Shown here piece by piece: positions 29,255 through 37,172 of a stretch of 52,415 nt of DNA (the stretch's first letter is position 1; each line of letters starts with the position of its first letter). This stretch comes from Janthinobacterium sp. GTDB lineage: Bacteria; Pseudomonadota; Gammaproteobacteria; Burkholderiales; Burkholderiaceae_D. A program made the position numbers and the translations under genes. The notes under the pieces were generated by a model that saw nothing but the letters and a program-made list of their open reading frames with translations, was not told where the DNA came from and searched no databases. The stretch covers positions 1 through 52,415 of the forward strand of contig JANXSQ010000332.1 of the NCBI GenBank assembly GCA_025356595.1, read 5' to 3'.

Positions 29255-29713
29255 TCAGGCCAGTTCGGCGATCAGTTCGATCTCGACGCAGGCGCCCAGC
29301 GGCAGTTGCGCGACGCCGAAGGCGGAACGGGCGTGCGCGCCGTGCGCGCCGAAGACTTCGACGAACAATTCGGAGGCGCCGTTGGTGACCAGATGCTGCT
29401 CGGTGTAGTCGGGCGTGGAATTGACCAGGCTCATCACCTTGACGATGCGCTTGACGCGCGTCAGGTCGCCGCCGCAGGCGCTCTGCAGCGTCGCCATCAG
29501 GTCGATGGCCACGGCGCGGGCGGCCAGCTTGGCCTCCTCGGTCGTGACGTTCTTGCCCAATTGGCCGACCCAGATCTTGCCGTCTTTTTTGGCCAGATGG
29601 CCGGACAGGAAGACCGTGTTGCCGGTCTGCGCGAACATCACATAGGCGGCGGCCGGCGGCGCGACGACGGGCAGTTCGATGTTCAGAGCCTTCAGTTTTG
29701 CGTAAAACGACAT
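29255..29713 (-). CDS. RidA/YjgF-family enamine/imine deaminase-like protein
   Basis: This 152-residue cytosolic protein has the YjgF/RidA fold. FLSGHLAKKDGKIWVGQLGKN occurs near 36-56. Near the C-terminus, the segment from HARSAFGVAQLP to VEIELIAEL contains the Arg that corresponds to RidA Arg105, which binds the 2-imino acid carboxylate. RidA proteins hydrolyse reactive enamine/imine intermediates of PLP enzymes. The start at 29713 has GGAG 8 nt upstream. It lies just upstream of proY on the same strand, consistent with amino-acid catabolism. It is longer than E. coli RidA (128 aa) and belongs to another branch of the family. Confidence 0.85.
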   Translation of the reverse strand: MSFYAKLKALNIELPVVAPPAAAYVMFAQTGNTVFLSGHLAKKDGKIWVGQLGKNVTTEEAKLAARAVAIDLMATLQSACGGDLTRVKRIVKVMSLVNSTPDYTEQHLVTNGASELFVEVFGAHGAHARSAFGVAQLPLGACVEIELIAELA

Positions 29714-30050
29714 GCTATTTTCTCCAATAAAACGATGATTTTTATACGTGGGGGAGCGGGCGGGAGGCCGGCGCAAGCGGCCGCGGGGGCCGCATTGCCG
29801 CGCCGGACCGGGCGCCGGCGGCGCCGGCGCGCCGCGAAACGGCGCGGCGAAGCCCACAGACCCGTCGATGGCGCGGGTCAAGATTGCCAGATTATTCACC
29901 ATCATATTGGTAATAAGCCAGCATTAGTTCACGTATAGTCACATGTATTCAGTGGATTATATCGCAAAGCGCCAAAAATACAGCACGCACTGCCAAGCCG
30001 CGCCGGAACTTTCCAGCAGGAATGAAGGGGCGCGCGCCAGAACGCCATAA

Positions 30051-30073
30051 AAGAGGCATATGAAATACATCTT
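30051..30073. promoter_or_regulatory. NsrR-type operator of hmp
   Basis: The 23-bp dyad begins AAGAGGCAT and ends ATACATCTT, matching the NsrR consensus built from AAGATGCAT and ATGCATCTT half-sites separated by an AT-rich centre. It lies immediately upstream of TACAAT, where a repressor would block RNA polymerase. NsrR control of hmp by nitric oxide is well known in proteobacteria; here it is inferred from the site. Confidence 0.72.
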
Positions 30074-30077
30074 AGTG

Positions 30078-30083
30078 TACAAT
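30078..30083 (+). promoter_or_regulatory. -10 element of hmp
   Basis: TACAAT lies 71 bp before the hmp ATG and 4 bp after the NsrR-type dyad. The -35 position would fall inside the operator. Confidence 0.5.
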
Positions 30084-30154
30084 GCGGCCGTGCCCTGAAG
30101 AAGGCACCGCGCCAACCAGACCGCTGCCCGCGCGCAGCCAGCCAAGGAAACCAC

Positions 30155-31324
30155 ATGATCTCAGCAGCCTCCCGTCCCTACATCGATGCCAGCGTACCCG
30201 TGCTGCGCCAGCACGGCGTCGCCATCACCACCGTCTTTTACAGCGACCTGTTCACCGCCCATCCCGAACTGAAGAATATGTTCAACATGGGCAACCAGGC
30301 CAACGGCGCGCAGCAGCAATCGCTGGCCGCCGCCGTCTTCGCCTACGCCGCCAACATCGACAACCCGTCCGCGCTGATGCCGGTGATCCACCGCATCGTC
30401 CACAAACACGTCTCGCTCGGCATCCGCGCGGAACACTACCCCATCGTCGGGCGCTATCTGCTGGGCGCCATCCAGCAAATCCTCGGCGCGGCCGCCACGC
30501 CGGCCCTGCTGGCGGCATGGGACGAAGCCTACAACTCGCTGGCGCGCCTGTTCATCGCCGCCGAGAAGGACATGTACGCCGCCTCCGGCACCAGCCCGGG
30601 CGAGCTGCGCGCCATGCGCGTGACGGCCATCAGCCAGGAGAGCGCCGACGTGCGCGCCTTCACGCTGGCGCCCGCCGACGGCGCCGCGCCGGCCGACTTC
30701 AAGCCCGGCCAATACATCAGCTGCGCGGTCGACTTCGCCGACGGCCGCCGCCAGTTGCGCCAATACAGCCTGTCCGACGCGCCGGGCGCGCCGACGCTGC
30801 GCATCTCCGTCAAGCGCGAGCGCGACGCCGCCGGCCCCGACGGCGAAGTGTCGAACTGGTTGCACGACCATCTGGAAGTGGGCAGCGAGCTGCGGGTCAG
30901 CCATCCCTTCGGCGACTTCACCCCCGACACCGAATCGAACGAACCGGTGGTGCTGCTGTCGGCCGGCGTCGGCATCACGCCGATGATCGCCGCGCTCAAG
31001 CGCATCGCCGCCGTCAAGCCGGGCCGCCACGTCATCTTCGCCCACGCCGCGCGCAGCGCCGGGCACCACGCCCACCAGGCCGACGTCGCCGCCGCGCAGG
31101 CCCTGATGCCGAACCTGCGCAGCGTCGTCTTCTACGAATCGGAACCGTCCCACGGCCGCATGGACCTGGCCGGCCTGCCGTCCTGGCCGCGCACGGAAAC
31201 GGATGTCTACATGTGCGGACCGATCGGCTTCATGCACGCGCAATGGCATGCCCTGCTGGGCGCCGGCGTGCCGGTGCAGCGCCTGCACCGCGAAGTGTTC
31301 GGGCCGGACGCGCTGGAAGTCTGA
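30155..31324 (+). CDS. hmp: Flavohaemoglobin (nitric oxide dioxygenase)
   Basis: This 389-residue protein turns NO, O2 and NAD(P)H into nitrate. The globin domain (1-140) keeps Tyr29, Gln53 and the proximal haem ligand His85, at the same numbers as in E. coli Hmp. The FAD domain (about 150-255) has RQYSLSDAP, and the NAD domain (255-389) has LLSAGVGITPMIAAL and DVYMCGPIGFM. AAGGA precedes the ATG. It is transcribed alone, divergent from ridA, behind an NsrR-like site. Nothing is truncated. Confidence 0.97.
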   Translation: MISAASRPYIDASVPVLRQHGVAITTVFYSDLFTAHPELKNMFNMGNQANGAQQQSLAAAVFAYAANIDNPSALMPVIHRIVHKHVSLGIRAEHYPIVGRYLLGAIQQILGAAATPALLAAWDEAYNSLARLFIAAEKDMYAASGTSPGELRAMRVTAISQESADVRAFTLAPADGAAPADFKPGQYISCAVDFADGRRQLRQYSLSDAPGAPTLRISVKRERDAAGPDGEVSNWLHDHLEVGSELRVSHPFGDFTPDTESNEPVVLLSAGVGITPMIAALKRIAAVKPGRHVIFAHAARSAGHHAHQADVAAAQALMPNLRSVVFYESEPSHGRMDLAGLPSWPRTETDVYMCGPIGFMHAQWHALLGAGVPVQRLHREVFGPDALEV

Positions 31325-31545
31325 GCGACTTGAAGTGTGATTGAGCGCCGCAACGCCGCCCAAGCCGCGGCGCGCATGCGCGGCCGGCCCCCTCGGGTCG
31401 GTTCCCCCGGGCCTCGCGCCCCCGCTGGCGGCGCAAGCGCCCCGTTACACCTGCTTACCTTTGATACAGCCCAAGGTCTATCCCTGCACCGCCGGGGCCG
31501 TTAATCTAAACACATGCAATAGCAAACGGATTCCAGGAGATAGAC

Positions 31546-32088
31546 ATGAACAGCACAACCATTCAAACAGCCAGCCGCATCCACCCATTGATGGCCGGCG
31601 CGGCGATTTCCGTGACCGTGTTGAGCCTGGTCGGCGCGGCGGCGATCGCCGGCCTGCTGCCGACCTCGCGCGGCGCCGTTGCGCCGGCCGACACCGCCAT
31701 GACGGCGAACAGCGCGCCGTCCGCCGCCAGCCTGGCGCAGAACGCGCCGCAAACGGCGCCGGCCCCCGTCGCCCACAAGCCGCGCGTCGTCCACCACACC
31801 ACGCAAGTGGCGCAGGCCTCGCGCTCCTACAACGACGAGCGCCCCTACCAGCAGCCGGCCGAACGCCAGGAGCGCCAGGAGCGCCAGTATCAACAGGCGC
31901 CGCAGGCAGCGGCTCCGGCGCAGACGAACTACGTCGGCATCGGCACCGGCGCCGTCATCGGCGGCCTGTTGGGTAACCAGGTCGGCGGCGGCCGCGGCAA
32001 AGCCCTGGCCACCATCGCCGGCGTGATCGGCGGCGGCATGCTGGGCAACGAAGCGCAAAAACAGATTCAACAAGCGCCGCAACGCTAA
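31546..32088 (+). CDS. Glycine-zipper (2TM) envelope protein
   Basis: This 180-residue protein has an N-terminal hydrophobic segment (about 14-35) acting as a signal or anchor. A low-complexity Ala/Pro/Gln linker follows, with QERQERQYQ near 105-115. The C-terminal glycine-zipper hairpin, GIGTGAVIGGLLGNQVGGGRGK and IAGVIGGGMLGNEAQ (about 126-172), is of the 17-kDa antigen/SlyB type. There is no lipobox Cys, so it is anchored by its N-terminus rather than as a lipoprotein. AGGAGA precedes the ATG. Such proteins sit in the envelope and are often stress-linked; no specific role can be given. Confidence 0.82.
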   Translation: MNSTTIQTASRIHPLMAGAAISVTVLSLVGAAAIAGLLPTSRGAVAPADTAMTANSAPSAASLAQNAPQTAPAPVAHKPRVVHHTTQVAQASRSYNDERPYQQPAERQERQERQYQQAPQAAAPAQTNYVGIGTGAVIGGLLGNQVGGGRGKALATIAGVIGGGMLGNEAQKQIQQAPQR

Positions 32089-32112
32089 GAGCAAGCGGGC
32101 GCCGCCGGGCGC

Positions 32113-32622
32113 TCAGTCGTAGTGGCCGAGGTAATCGAGTTTGCCGACTTGTACCTCGCTGTTGCGCAGAATGCCGTGCGCGGTCGCGACATGGAAGAAG
32201 AAATTCGGCAGCGCGAACGTCAGCAGATACGCCTCGCCGGTGAACTTCGGCTGGAAGGCCTCGAAATCGAGCGCGATGGCGCGCTCGCCGCTGTCGGCCA
32301 TCTGCTCGGCGCCGACGCTGTGCAGATAGACCAGCGTGGCGGCGATGCGCTGCTGCAGCTGCTCGAACGACACCTCGCCGTCCTCGAACTTGGGCGCAAC
32401 CACGCCGCTCAGACGCTCCGCCGACAATTTCGCCGTATCGCAGGCGCGCTGCACCTGCGCCGTCAAGGGCAGCATGTCCGGCGCCAGCCGCGCGCCCAGC
32501 AGCACCTCGGGCAGAATGCCGCCCTGCTCGGCATGCTCCTCGGCCTTCACCAGCAGCGCCGACAACACGCCCAAGCCACGCACAAACACCGGGATCGAAG
32601 CCGTATACATCGATAAAGCCAT
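32113..32622 (-). CDS. DUF1993 family protein
   Basis: This 169-residue protein matches the DUF1993 family: opening MALSMYTASIPVFVRGL, then LRLTAQVQ-like helix PLTAQVQRACDTAK and PNFFFHVATAHGILR near the C-terminus. The fold is expected to be a DinB-like four-helix bundle. No enzymatic role is established for the family. AGGAG lies 6 nt before the ATG at 32622; the open frame upstream is not supported. It is convergent with the glycine-zipper gene and divergent from lysE. Confidence 0.85.
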   Translation of the reverse strand: MALSMYTASIPVFVRGLGVLSALLVKAEEHAEQGGILPEVLLGARLAPDMLPLTAQVQRACDTAKLSAERLSGVVAPKFEDGEVSFEQLQQRIAATLVYLHSVGAEQMADSGERAIALDFEAFQPKFTGEAYLLTFALPNFFFHVATAHGILRNSEVQVGKLDYLGHYD

Positions 32623-32826
32623 GGGGAACTCCTGTAATGGGGACGCCCGCGGCGCCGGCGTTTTCCTGATTCTATGCGATCGGGCGCGTTCCCGCGCTTT
32701 CGCCCGCCGTCCTTGCGAGCGCGCAAGCCGGGCGCCGGGCGCAACAGCGTTCAAGACTCCGGCGGCGGCGCTGGGCACACTGGGGCTTGATCGCTGGCCC
32801 CGCCGGCGCCCCACCGAGGAAACCCC

Positions 32827-33450
32827 ATGTTACTTCCCCACGCCGAACTGCAGGCGCTGCGCGGCATCTGGCTGCCCGTCGCGCTGTATGCCCTGGTCTG
32901 TTCGGTCACGCCCGGCCCCGTCAACCTGGTCGCCATCTCGTCCGGCATGCGCTTCGGACTGCGCCGCACGCTGCCGCAGATCAGCGGCGCGACGCTGGGC
33001 TTCGCCGTGCTGCTGTTCGCCATCGGCATGGGACTGGGCGAGGTGCTGCGCGCCACGCCCTGGTTGCTCGTCGCGCTGAAGATAGGCGGCAGCCTGTTCC
33101 TGCTCTACCTGGCCTGGCAGTTGTACGCCGCCTCCGGCCACGCCGCCGACGTCAAGATGAGCGCCCCGCCCTCCTTCCGCGACGGCGTGCTGGCGCAATG
33201 GCTGAACCCGAAAGCCTGGCTCGCCTCCGCCGCCGGCGTGTCCACCTACACCGTCCCCGGCGCGGCCTACACCCTGAGCGTGGCCGCGATGACCCTGCTG
33301 TTTCTGCTGATGTGCTTCGCCTCGTTCTCCGCCTGGGCCCTGCTCGGCGCCAGCGCGACGAAACTGTTCGACAGCGCCCGCCTGATCCAGCGCCTGAACC
33401 GCGCGATGGCGCTCCTGCTGCTGCTGTCCATCGCCGGCCTGTTCATCTGA
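32827..33450 (+). CDS. LysE/RhtB-family amino-acid exporter
   Basis: This 207-residue inner-membrane protein has six hydrophobic segments. It carries the LysE/RhtB signature CSVTPGPVNLVAISSGMRFGLRR after the first helix and LAQWLNPKAWLA in the middle. The family exports amino acids or analogues such as lysine, threonine or homoserine. GAGGAAA precedes the ATG. It converges with an AraC-family gene 45 bp downstream, a pairing in which the regulator often controls the exporter. Substrate not determinable. Confidence 0.88.
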   Translation: MLLPHAELQALRGIWLPVALYALVCSVTPGPVNLVAISSGMRFGLRRTLPQISGATLGFAVLLFAIGMGLGEVLRATPWLLVALKIGGSLFLLYLAWQLYAASGHAADVKMSAPPSFRDGVLAQWLNPKAWLASAAGVSTYTVPGAAYTLSVAAMTLLFLLMCFASFSAWALLGASATKLFDSARLIQRLNRAMALLLLLSIAGLFI

Positions 33451-33495
33451 CGCGGGACCGCCCGCCTTTGGCCGCGCGGCGTCGAAACGCAAGCA

Positions 33496-34314
33496 TCAAT
33501 CGGGCGTCGGACCCGCCGCTTCCCTGGCGCCGGTTTTGCCCAGCATGACGCGCTGCAGCTTGCCCGGCGAGACGCCGAACACGCCCTTGAAGACGCGTGA
33601 AAAATGCGCCTGGTCGGAGAAATGCAGGGCGCTCGCCACCTCGGCCAGCGGCTTGCCCTGTTGCAGGAGATAGCGCGCCTTCAGCGCCCGCAACTGGCGC
33701 AGGTACAGGCGCGGCGACAGGCCGATCTGGCGCTGGAAAGTGCGCACCGCGTGCCAGCGGCTGTAGACGGTGTTCTGCTCCAGCGCGGCCAGGTCGAGCG
33801 CCTGCGGCCATTGCCGGTGCAAGGCGTCCTGCAGCGGATGCGCGGCCTTGGCCGGCGGCGCCGGCGGCGCGTCGAAGAACTGGTCGAGCTGGCCGAAAGC
33901 CAGCGCCAGCGCCGCCTCGTCGGCGGCCTCGCCGCTGATCGCCTGCAGCATGCGCAGCAGCGCCGCCGGCAGCGCGCGGGTGCGCAGCGGCCCGCCCTCG
34001 ACCATGCGCTTGAGTCGCGGCGCCACGGCCGCCAGCCGGGCGTCGGCCAGGTACATGACCTGATAGACGACATCCTCGCTGGCGGCCGAGCAGTAGTGCA
34101 CCTCGTAGGGCGGGATGATGAACAATTCCGCCCTCGTCGCCGTGTGTTCCCGCCCGCCGCTATGGAAACTGCAGACGCCGCGCAGGATCACGCCGATCGA
34201 CCAGCGGTCATGGAAATGGCCGGCCAGGCCGCACACGCCCATGCGCGCGCGCACCACCTCCATCTCGGCGCCGGCCGGCGCGCTCCATTGTTGAATGTCT
34301 TTGTCGATGTGCAT
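33496..34314 (-). CDS. AraC-family transcriptional regulator
   Basis: This 272-residue regulator has an N-terminal cupin-type sensor (about 25-90: GHFHDRWSIGVILRGVCSFHSGG, ELFIIPPYEVHYC). The C-terminal AraC double helix-turn-helix (about 170-265) includes SPRLYLRQLRALKARYLLQQGKPLAEVASALHFSDQAHFSRVFK. The sensor with its His residues is of the kind found next to LysE exporters, where it senses amino acids. The start at 34314 is the first Met of the cupin; an upstream in-frame ATG at 34347 adds a Pro-rich leader. It is probably the regulator of the convergent lysE gene. Confidence 0.88.
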   Translation of the reverse strand: MHIDKDIQQWSAPAGAEMEVVRARMGVCGLAGHFHDRWSIGVILRGVCSFHSGGREHTATRAELFIIPPYEVHYCSAASEDVVYQVMYLADARLAAVAPRLKRMVEGGPLRTRALPAALLRMLQAISGEAADEAALALAFGQLDQFFDAPPAPPAKAAHPLQDALHRQWPQALDLAALEQNTVYSRWHAVRTFQRQIGLSPRLYLRQLRALKARYLLQQGKPLAEVASALHFSDQAHFSRVFKGVFGVSPGKLQRVMLGKTGAREAAGPTPD

Positions 34315-34428
34315 CGGGGCGCCGCGCGGTGGGAAAGGGGACGCCAATTCTACCCGCGATCGACGCCCCTTGCGCGCCGTGCGCGGCGAGCGGCTTGCCG
34401 CCGCTCCGTATAGCGACAGCCGGCCGCC

Positions 34429-35337
34429 TTACTTATCCAGATTCACTTTGCTCTTGCGGCCGAAGAACTTGGCGATGCCGGCGCCCGCTCCGACCACGGC
34501 CAGCAGCAGGATCTTCTTGAAGGCCAGCAGCAGGGCGAACAGCTTGCCGAACAGGCCCAGCTTGGCCGCCGCGCCGCCGGCGATCAGCGCCGCGATGCCG
34601 TACTCCGCCACCTTGTCGTTCTTGCTGTCGAAGTCGGCGTAGCGCTGGCCCTCGGCGAACTCGGTGAAGGCCGTCACATGCTGCATCTCGCTGCGGATTT
34701 CGGCGATCTGGTCCATGCCCGCGACGGCGTTCAGCACCAGCACGCCCTTGCGGCCCAGGACGCGGATGTTGTAGTTCAGCGAAGGCGCGCCGGCTCCCGT
34801 GATTTGCAATTCCTTGGCCCAATACAGCTTGTGCGTCGCCTTGTCGTAACTGGGGTTCTCGGCCCAGCCGATCAGCTTCACGTCCGGATAACCCTGCGTC
34901 TTGCGCTCGGCGTTATGCTCGAGCACCGATTGCTGCATCTCCTTGAGCATCTCGTCGTACTTGATGCTGTCGGCGTCGCTGTCCTTGACGTGGCCGTCCT
35001 GCTGATAGGTGATGATGACGCCCCAGCCCGCCGGGTCCAGCGGACTGGCCTTGGCCGGCACGATCATGCCCAGCGACTTGGCGCCGGGCGGATTGCCCCA
35101 GGCCTCGACCAGCACGCGCTCGGCGTCGGCCGGCGACAGGTAGCGGAACGATGGCGGCAAGTCCAGCGTGGCGATGCCGTCCTCGAGCGTGATTTTGCCC
35201 TGCATGAACTTCAAGGAGGAGAGGAATTGCTCCGCGCTCTGTTTCGGCGCGGCGGCGGGCGCGTCGCCCGCGTGGACGGCGGCCATCAGGCCGGACAGGG
35301 AAAGGCACAGCAAGGCGGCCAAGATTTTTTTCAGCAT
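34429..35337 (-). CDS. DUF2167 family membrane-anchored protein
   Basis: This 302-residue protein has a signal peptide (KKILAALLCLSLSGLMAAVHA) and a soluble domain. Its segments FRYLSPADAERVLVEAWGNPP, DPAGWGVIITYQQDGHVKDSDAD and IGWAENPSYDKATHKLYWAKEL match the DUF2167 family. A C-terminal hydrophobic segment (about 260-290) is followed by the basic tail GRKSKVNLDK, a membrane anchor. The bulk should face the periplasm. Function unknown. A GTG at 35346 is an alternative start. Confidence 0.85.
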   Translation of the reverse strand: MLKKILAALLCLSLSGLMAAVHAGDAPAAAPKQSAEQFLSSLKFMQGKITLEDGIATLDLPPSFRYLSPADAERVLVEAWGNPPGAKSLGMIVPAKASPLDPAGWGVIITYQQDGHVKDSDADSIKYDEMLKEMQQSVLEHNAERKTQGYPDVKLIGWAENPSYDKATHKLYWAKELQITGAGAPSLNYNIRVLGRKGVLVLNAVAGMDQIAEIRSEMQHVTAFTEFAEGQRYADFDSKNDKVAEYGIAALIAGGAAAKLGLFGKLFALLLAFKKILLLAVVGAGAGIAKFFGRKSKVNLDK

Positions 35338-35569
35338 GGGAATCACAATCAGCGAGTGGATGAGAGCGGCGCGGCGGCGCGGGGCCTCCGCCTAAAAAGT
35401 AGCCTACAGGCATTATTTTAGGCGAAATGATTGAGGATTAGATAATTACTTCGCTTGGGGATGAGCTGTGCCAACAAGGCCGCGCCGCGCGGCATGCCGC
35501 CGCCGCATCGGGGTGGGGAAAACGCCGGGCGCCGCCCCGGCGCCCGCAGGCGCTTTCCGGACGGCGGAC

Positions 35570-35947
35570 TTACAGCTTCGCGTGGGCGTAGGCGCACATC
35601 GCGGCGCCCAGAAACGCCACCATCCGCGGATGGTAGCCCTCGTGGAATTTCCGCATATCCTCATTCTCGGCATAGAACAGGCTCATGCCGATATAGGCGT
35701 CCTTCGACGGCGTGAAGAAGCGCCCGACGATGTCGAAATGGCGCGCCGTCAGCGCCTGTATGGCGGCGTCGCCGGGCGCGCTCCGGTCGATCAGCGGCGC
35801 CAGTTCCTTGTACAGCACATCCCAGTCGGCGTGGACTCTGGGCCGGTCCACATGCGCCCAGTTGTTCGTCTCGGCGAGCGATGTGGTCTGCTCGGCCAGC
35901 AACTGGCTGCGGCATTGATCGAGATAGGTGCTGCTCAGATTTTCCAT
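35570..35947 (-). CDS. Stand-alone TipAS-domain protein
   Basis: This protein of about 125 residues resembles the TipAS antibiotic-recognition domain: WDVLYKELAPLIDRSAPGDAAIQALTARHFDIVGRFFTPSKDAYIGMSLFYAENEDMRKFHE (about 43-105), then YHPRMVAFLGAAMCAYA. In TipA-type regulators this domain follows a MerR DNA-binding domain and captures thiopeptide antibiotics. Here there is no DNA-binding part in the protein or beside it. The start at 35947 has GGGAAAA upstream; ATG at 35968 has no such site. It might sequester a ligand, but a role is not shown. It is a single gene. Confidence 0.7.
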   Translation of the reverse strand: MENLSSTYLDQCRSQLLAEQTTSLAETNNWAHVDRPRVHADWDVLYKELAPLIDRSAPGDAAIQALTARHFDIVGRFFTPSKDAYIGMSLFYAENEDMRKFHEGYHPRMVAFLGAAMCAYAHAKL

Positions 35948-36149
35948 GTTTGTTTTCCCGGCATTCATTGGCCAAAAATTGAAGGACGCAAGCGCGCCCC
36001 GACTAAAGCCCGGCGCGCGGCAAGTGTAGTCGAAACTTAATTAATTAGCAAAGTTGGCAGGTTTGCGCAGGGGCGGCTTGGCGCCACGCGCGACGGGCCG
36101 GCCCACGCGGGCCGACCCACACGGGCCGACCGTCAGGCCGGCATGCGGA

Positions 36150-37172
36150 TCAGGACACCCGCACCACCATCAGACCGGCGCGCAGGCCGACCCGCACGTC
36201 GGGGTTCGGGAACACCACCAGTTCCTCGTCGTGGCGCACGGTGTAGCGCGTCGCGCCGTCGCAGGCGATCAGCGCGCCGGCCGGCAAGGCCGTGAAGTTC
36301 TGCGTGCCGCGGTCGAACGCCATGCGGAAGTCATCGCTGAGCTTGATGATTTCCTGCGCCACCTTGAAGACGTGCGGCGCCACCTTGGCCGCGCCCGGCG
36401 CGGCGCCGCGCAGCAAGCCGTCCAGCGCCAGCGCGACGTCGGCGAACAAACCCAGGTCGTTCTGGCCCAGGGTGCCGACGCGGCCCAGTTCGACCGTGCT
36501 GGCGGCCGCGCCGCAATGCTCGGCCGAGTAATAGCTGTAGGTGCCGGCCGATTGCGGATTCATGATGATGGCGCCGATGGCCGCCTGGCCCAGCCAGCCG
36601 ATCAGGGCCGCCTTGGCCTCCTCCGCGACCAGGTCGGGCACGATCGCGAAAGTGGGATACACGGACGGCCGTATCGCCGTGTGCAGGTCCAGATGCCAGC
36701 GCAGCGGCCCGGCATCCTTGAAGAATTCCTCGGTGGCGGCGATCATCGCGTCGGCCCGCGCCGCTTCGACGACCTCGCCCAGCGCGCCGCGCCGGACGCG
36801 GAACATGCGGTTCAGATCGGCGTCGATGAAGCGCTTGCCGGCGCGGATGGCGCCGACGTTGCCGACGCAGACCATGAGGTCCACCGCCAGCGCCGCCGCG
36901 TCGCGCGAGAGCGTGTCCAGCAGTTGCGCCAGCACTTCGATCGGCCCCGTTTCGTCGCCGTGCACGCCGACGGAAACGAGCACGCTGGCGCGCTGCCGCG
37001 CCCCCGCCCACTTGATCTGCAACATGCCCGGCGCCGGCTGCGTCACCGCGTAGCCGGCGGCCGAGAACCGCTCGGCGACGGCGCCGAAATCGGCGTCGGC
37101 CAGGGCGCGCACGGCGTCGGCCAGCGCTGCGGCGCCGGCCGTACCGCCAGCCGGTGTTGCGGCTGCCGTCAT
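36150..37172 (-). CDS. astE: Succinylglutamate desuccinylase
   Basis: This 340-residue enzyme performs the last AST step: N-succinylglutamate plus water gives glutamate and succinate. Zinc ligands are visible in GVHGDETGP (His71, Glu74) and LDLHTAI (His164), and STVELGRVG holds the probable catalytic Glu228. The length fits AstE. The ATG at 37172 overlaps the stop of gdhB by 4 bp (ATGA), so its translation is coupled to glutamate dehydrogenase, the enzyme that consumes its product. It is the last gene of the arginine-degradation block. Confidence 0.95.
   Translation of the reverse strand: MTAAATPAGGTAGAAALADAVRALADADFGAVAERFSAAGYAVTQPAPGMLQIKWAGARQRASVLVSVGVHGDETGPIEVLAQLLDTLSRDAAALAVDLMVCVGNVGAIRAGKRFIDADLNRMFRVRRGALGEVVEAARADAMIAATEEFFKDAGPLRWHLDLHTAIRPSVYPTFAIVPDLVAEEAKAALIGWLGQAAIGAIIMNPQSAGTYSYYSAEHCGAAASTVELGRVGTLGQNDLGLFADVALALDGLLRGAAPGAAKVAPHVFKVAQEIIKLSDDFRMAFDRGTQNFTALPAGALIACDGATRYTVRHDEELVVFPNPDVRVGLRAGLMVVRVS

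Larger units (their letters stand above)
29714..30154. other. 441-bp divergent regulatory region (ridA/hmp)
   Basis: No gene was seen. On the minus strand TATAAA (29746-29741) is a possible -10 for ridA, 28 bp before its ATG. On the plus strand an NsrR-type site and TACAAT precede hmp. An AT-rich stretch at about 29890-29965 has no recognisable site beyond loose inverted TTATT/AATAA segments. Confidence 0.5.
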
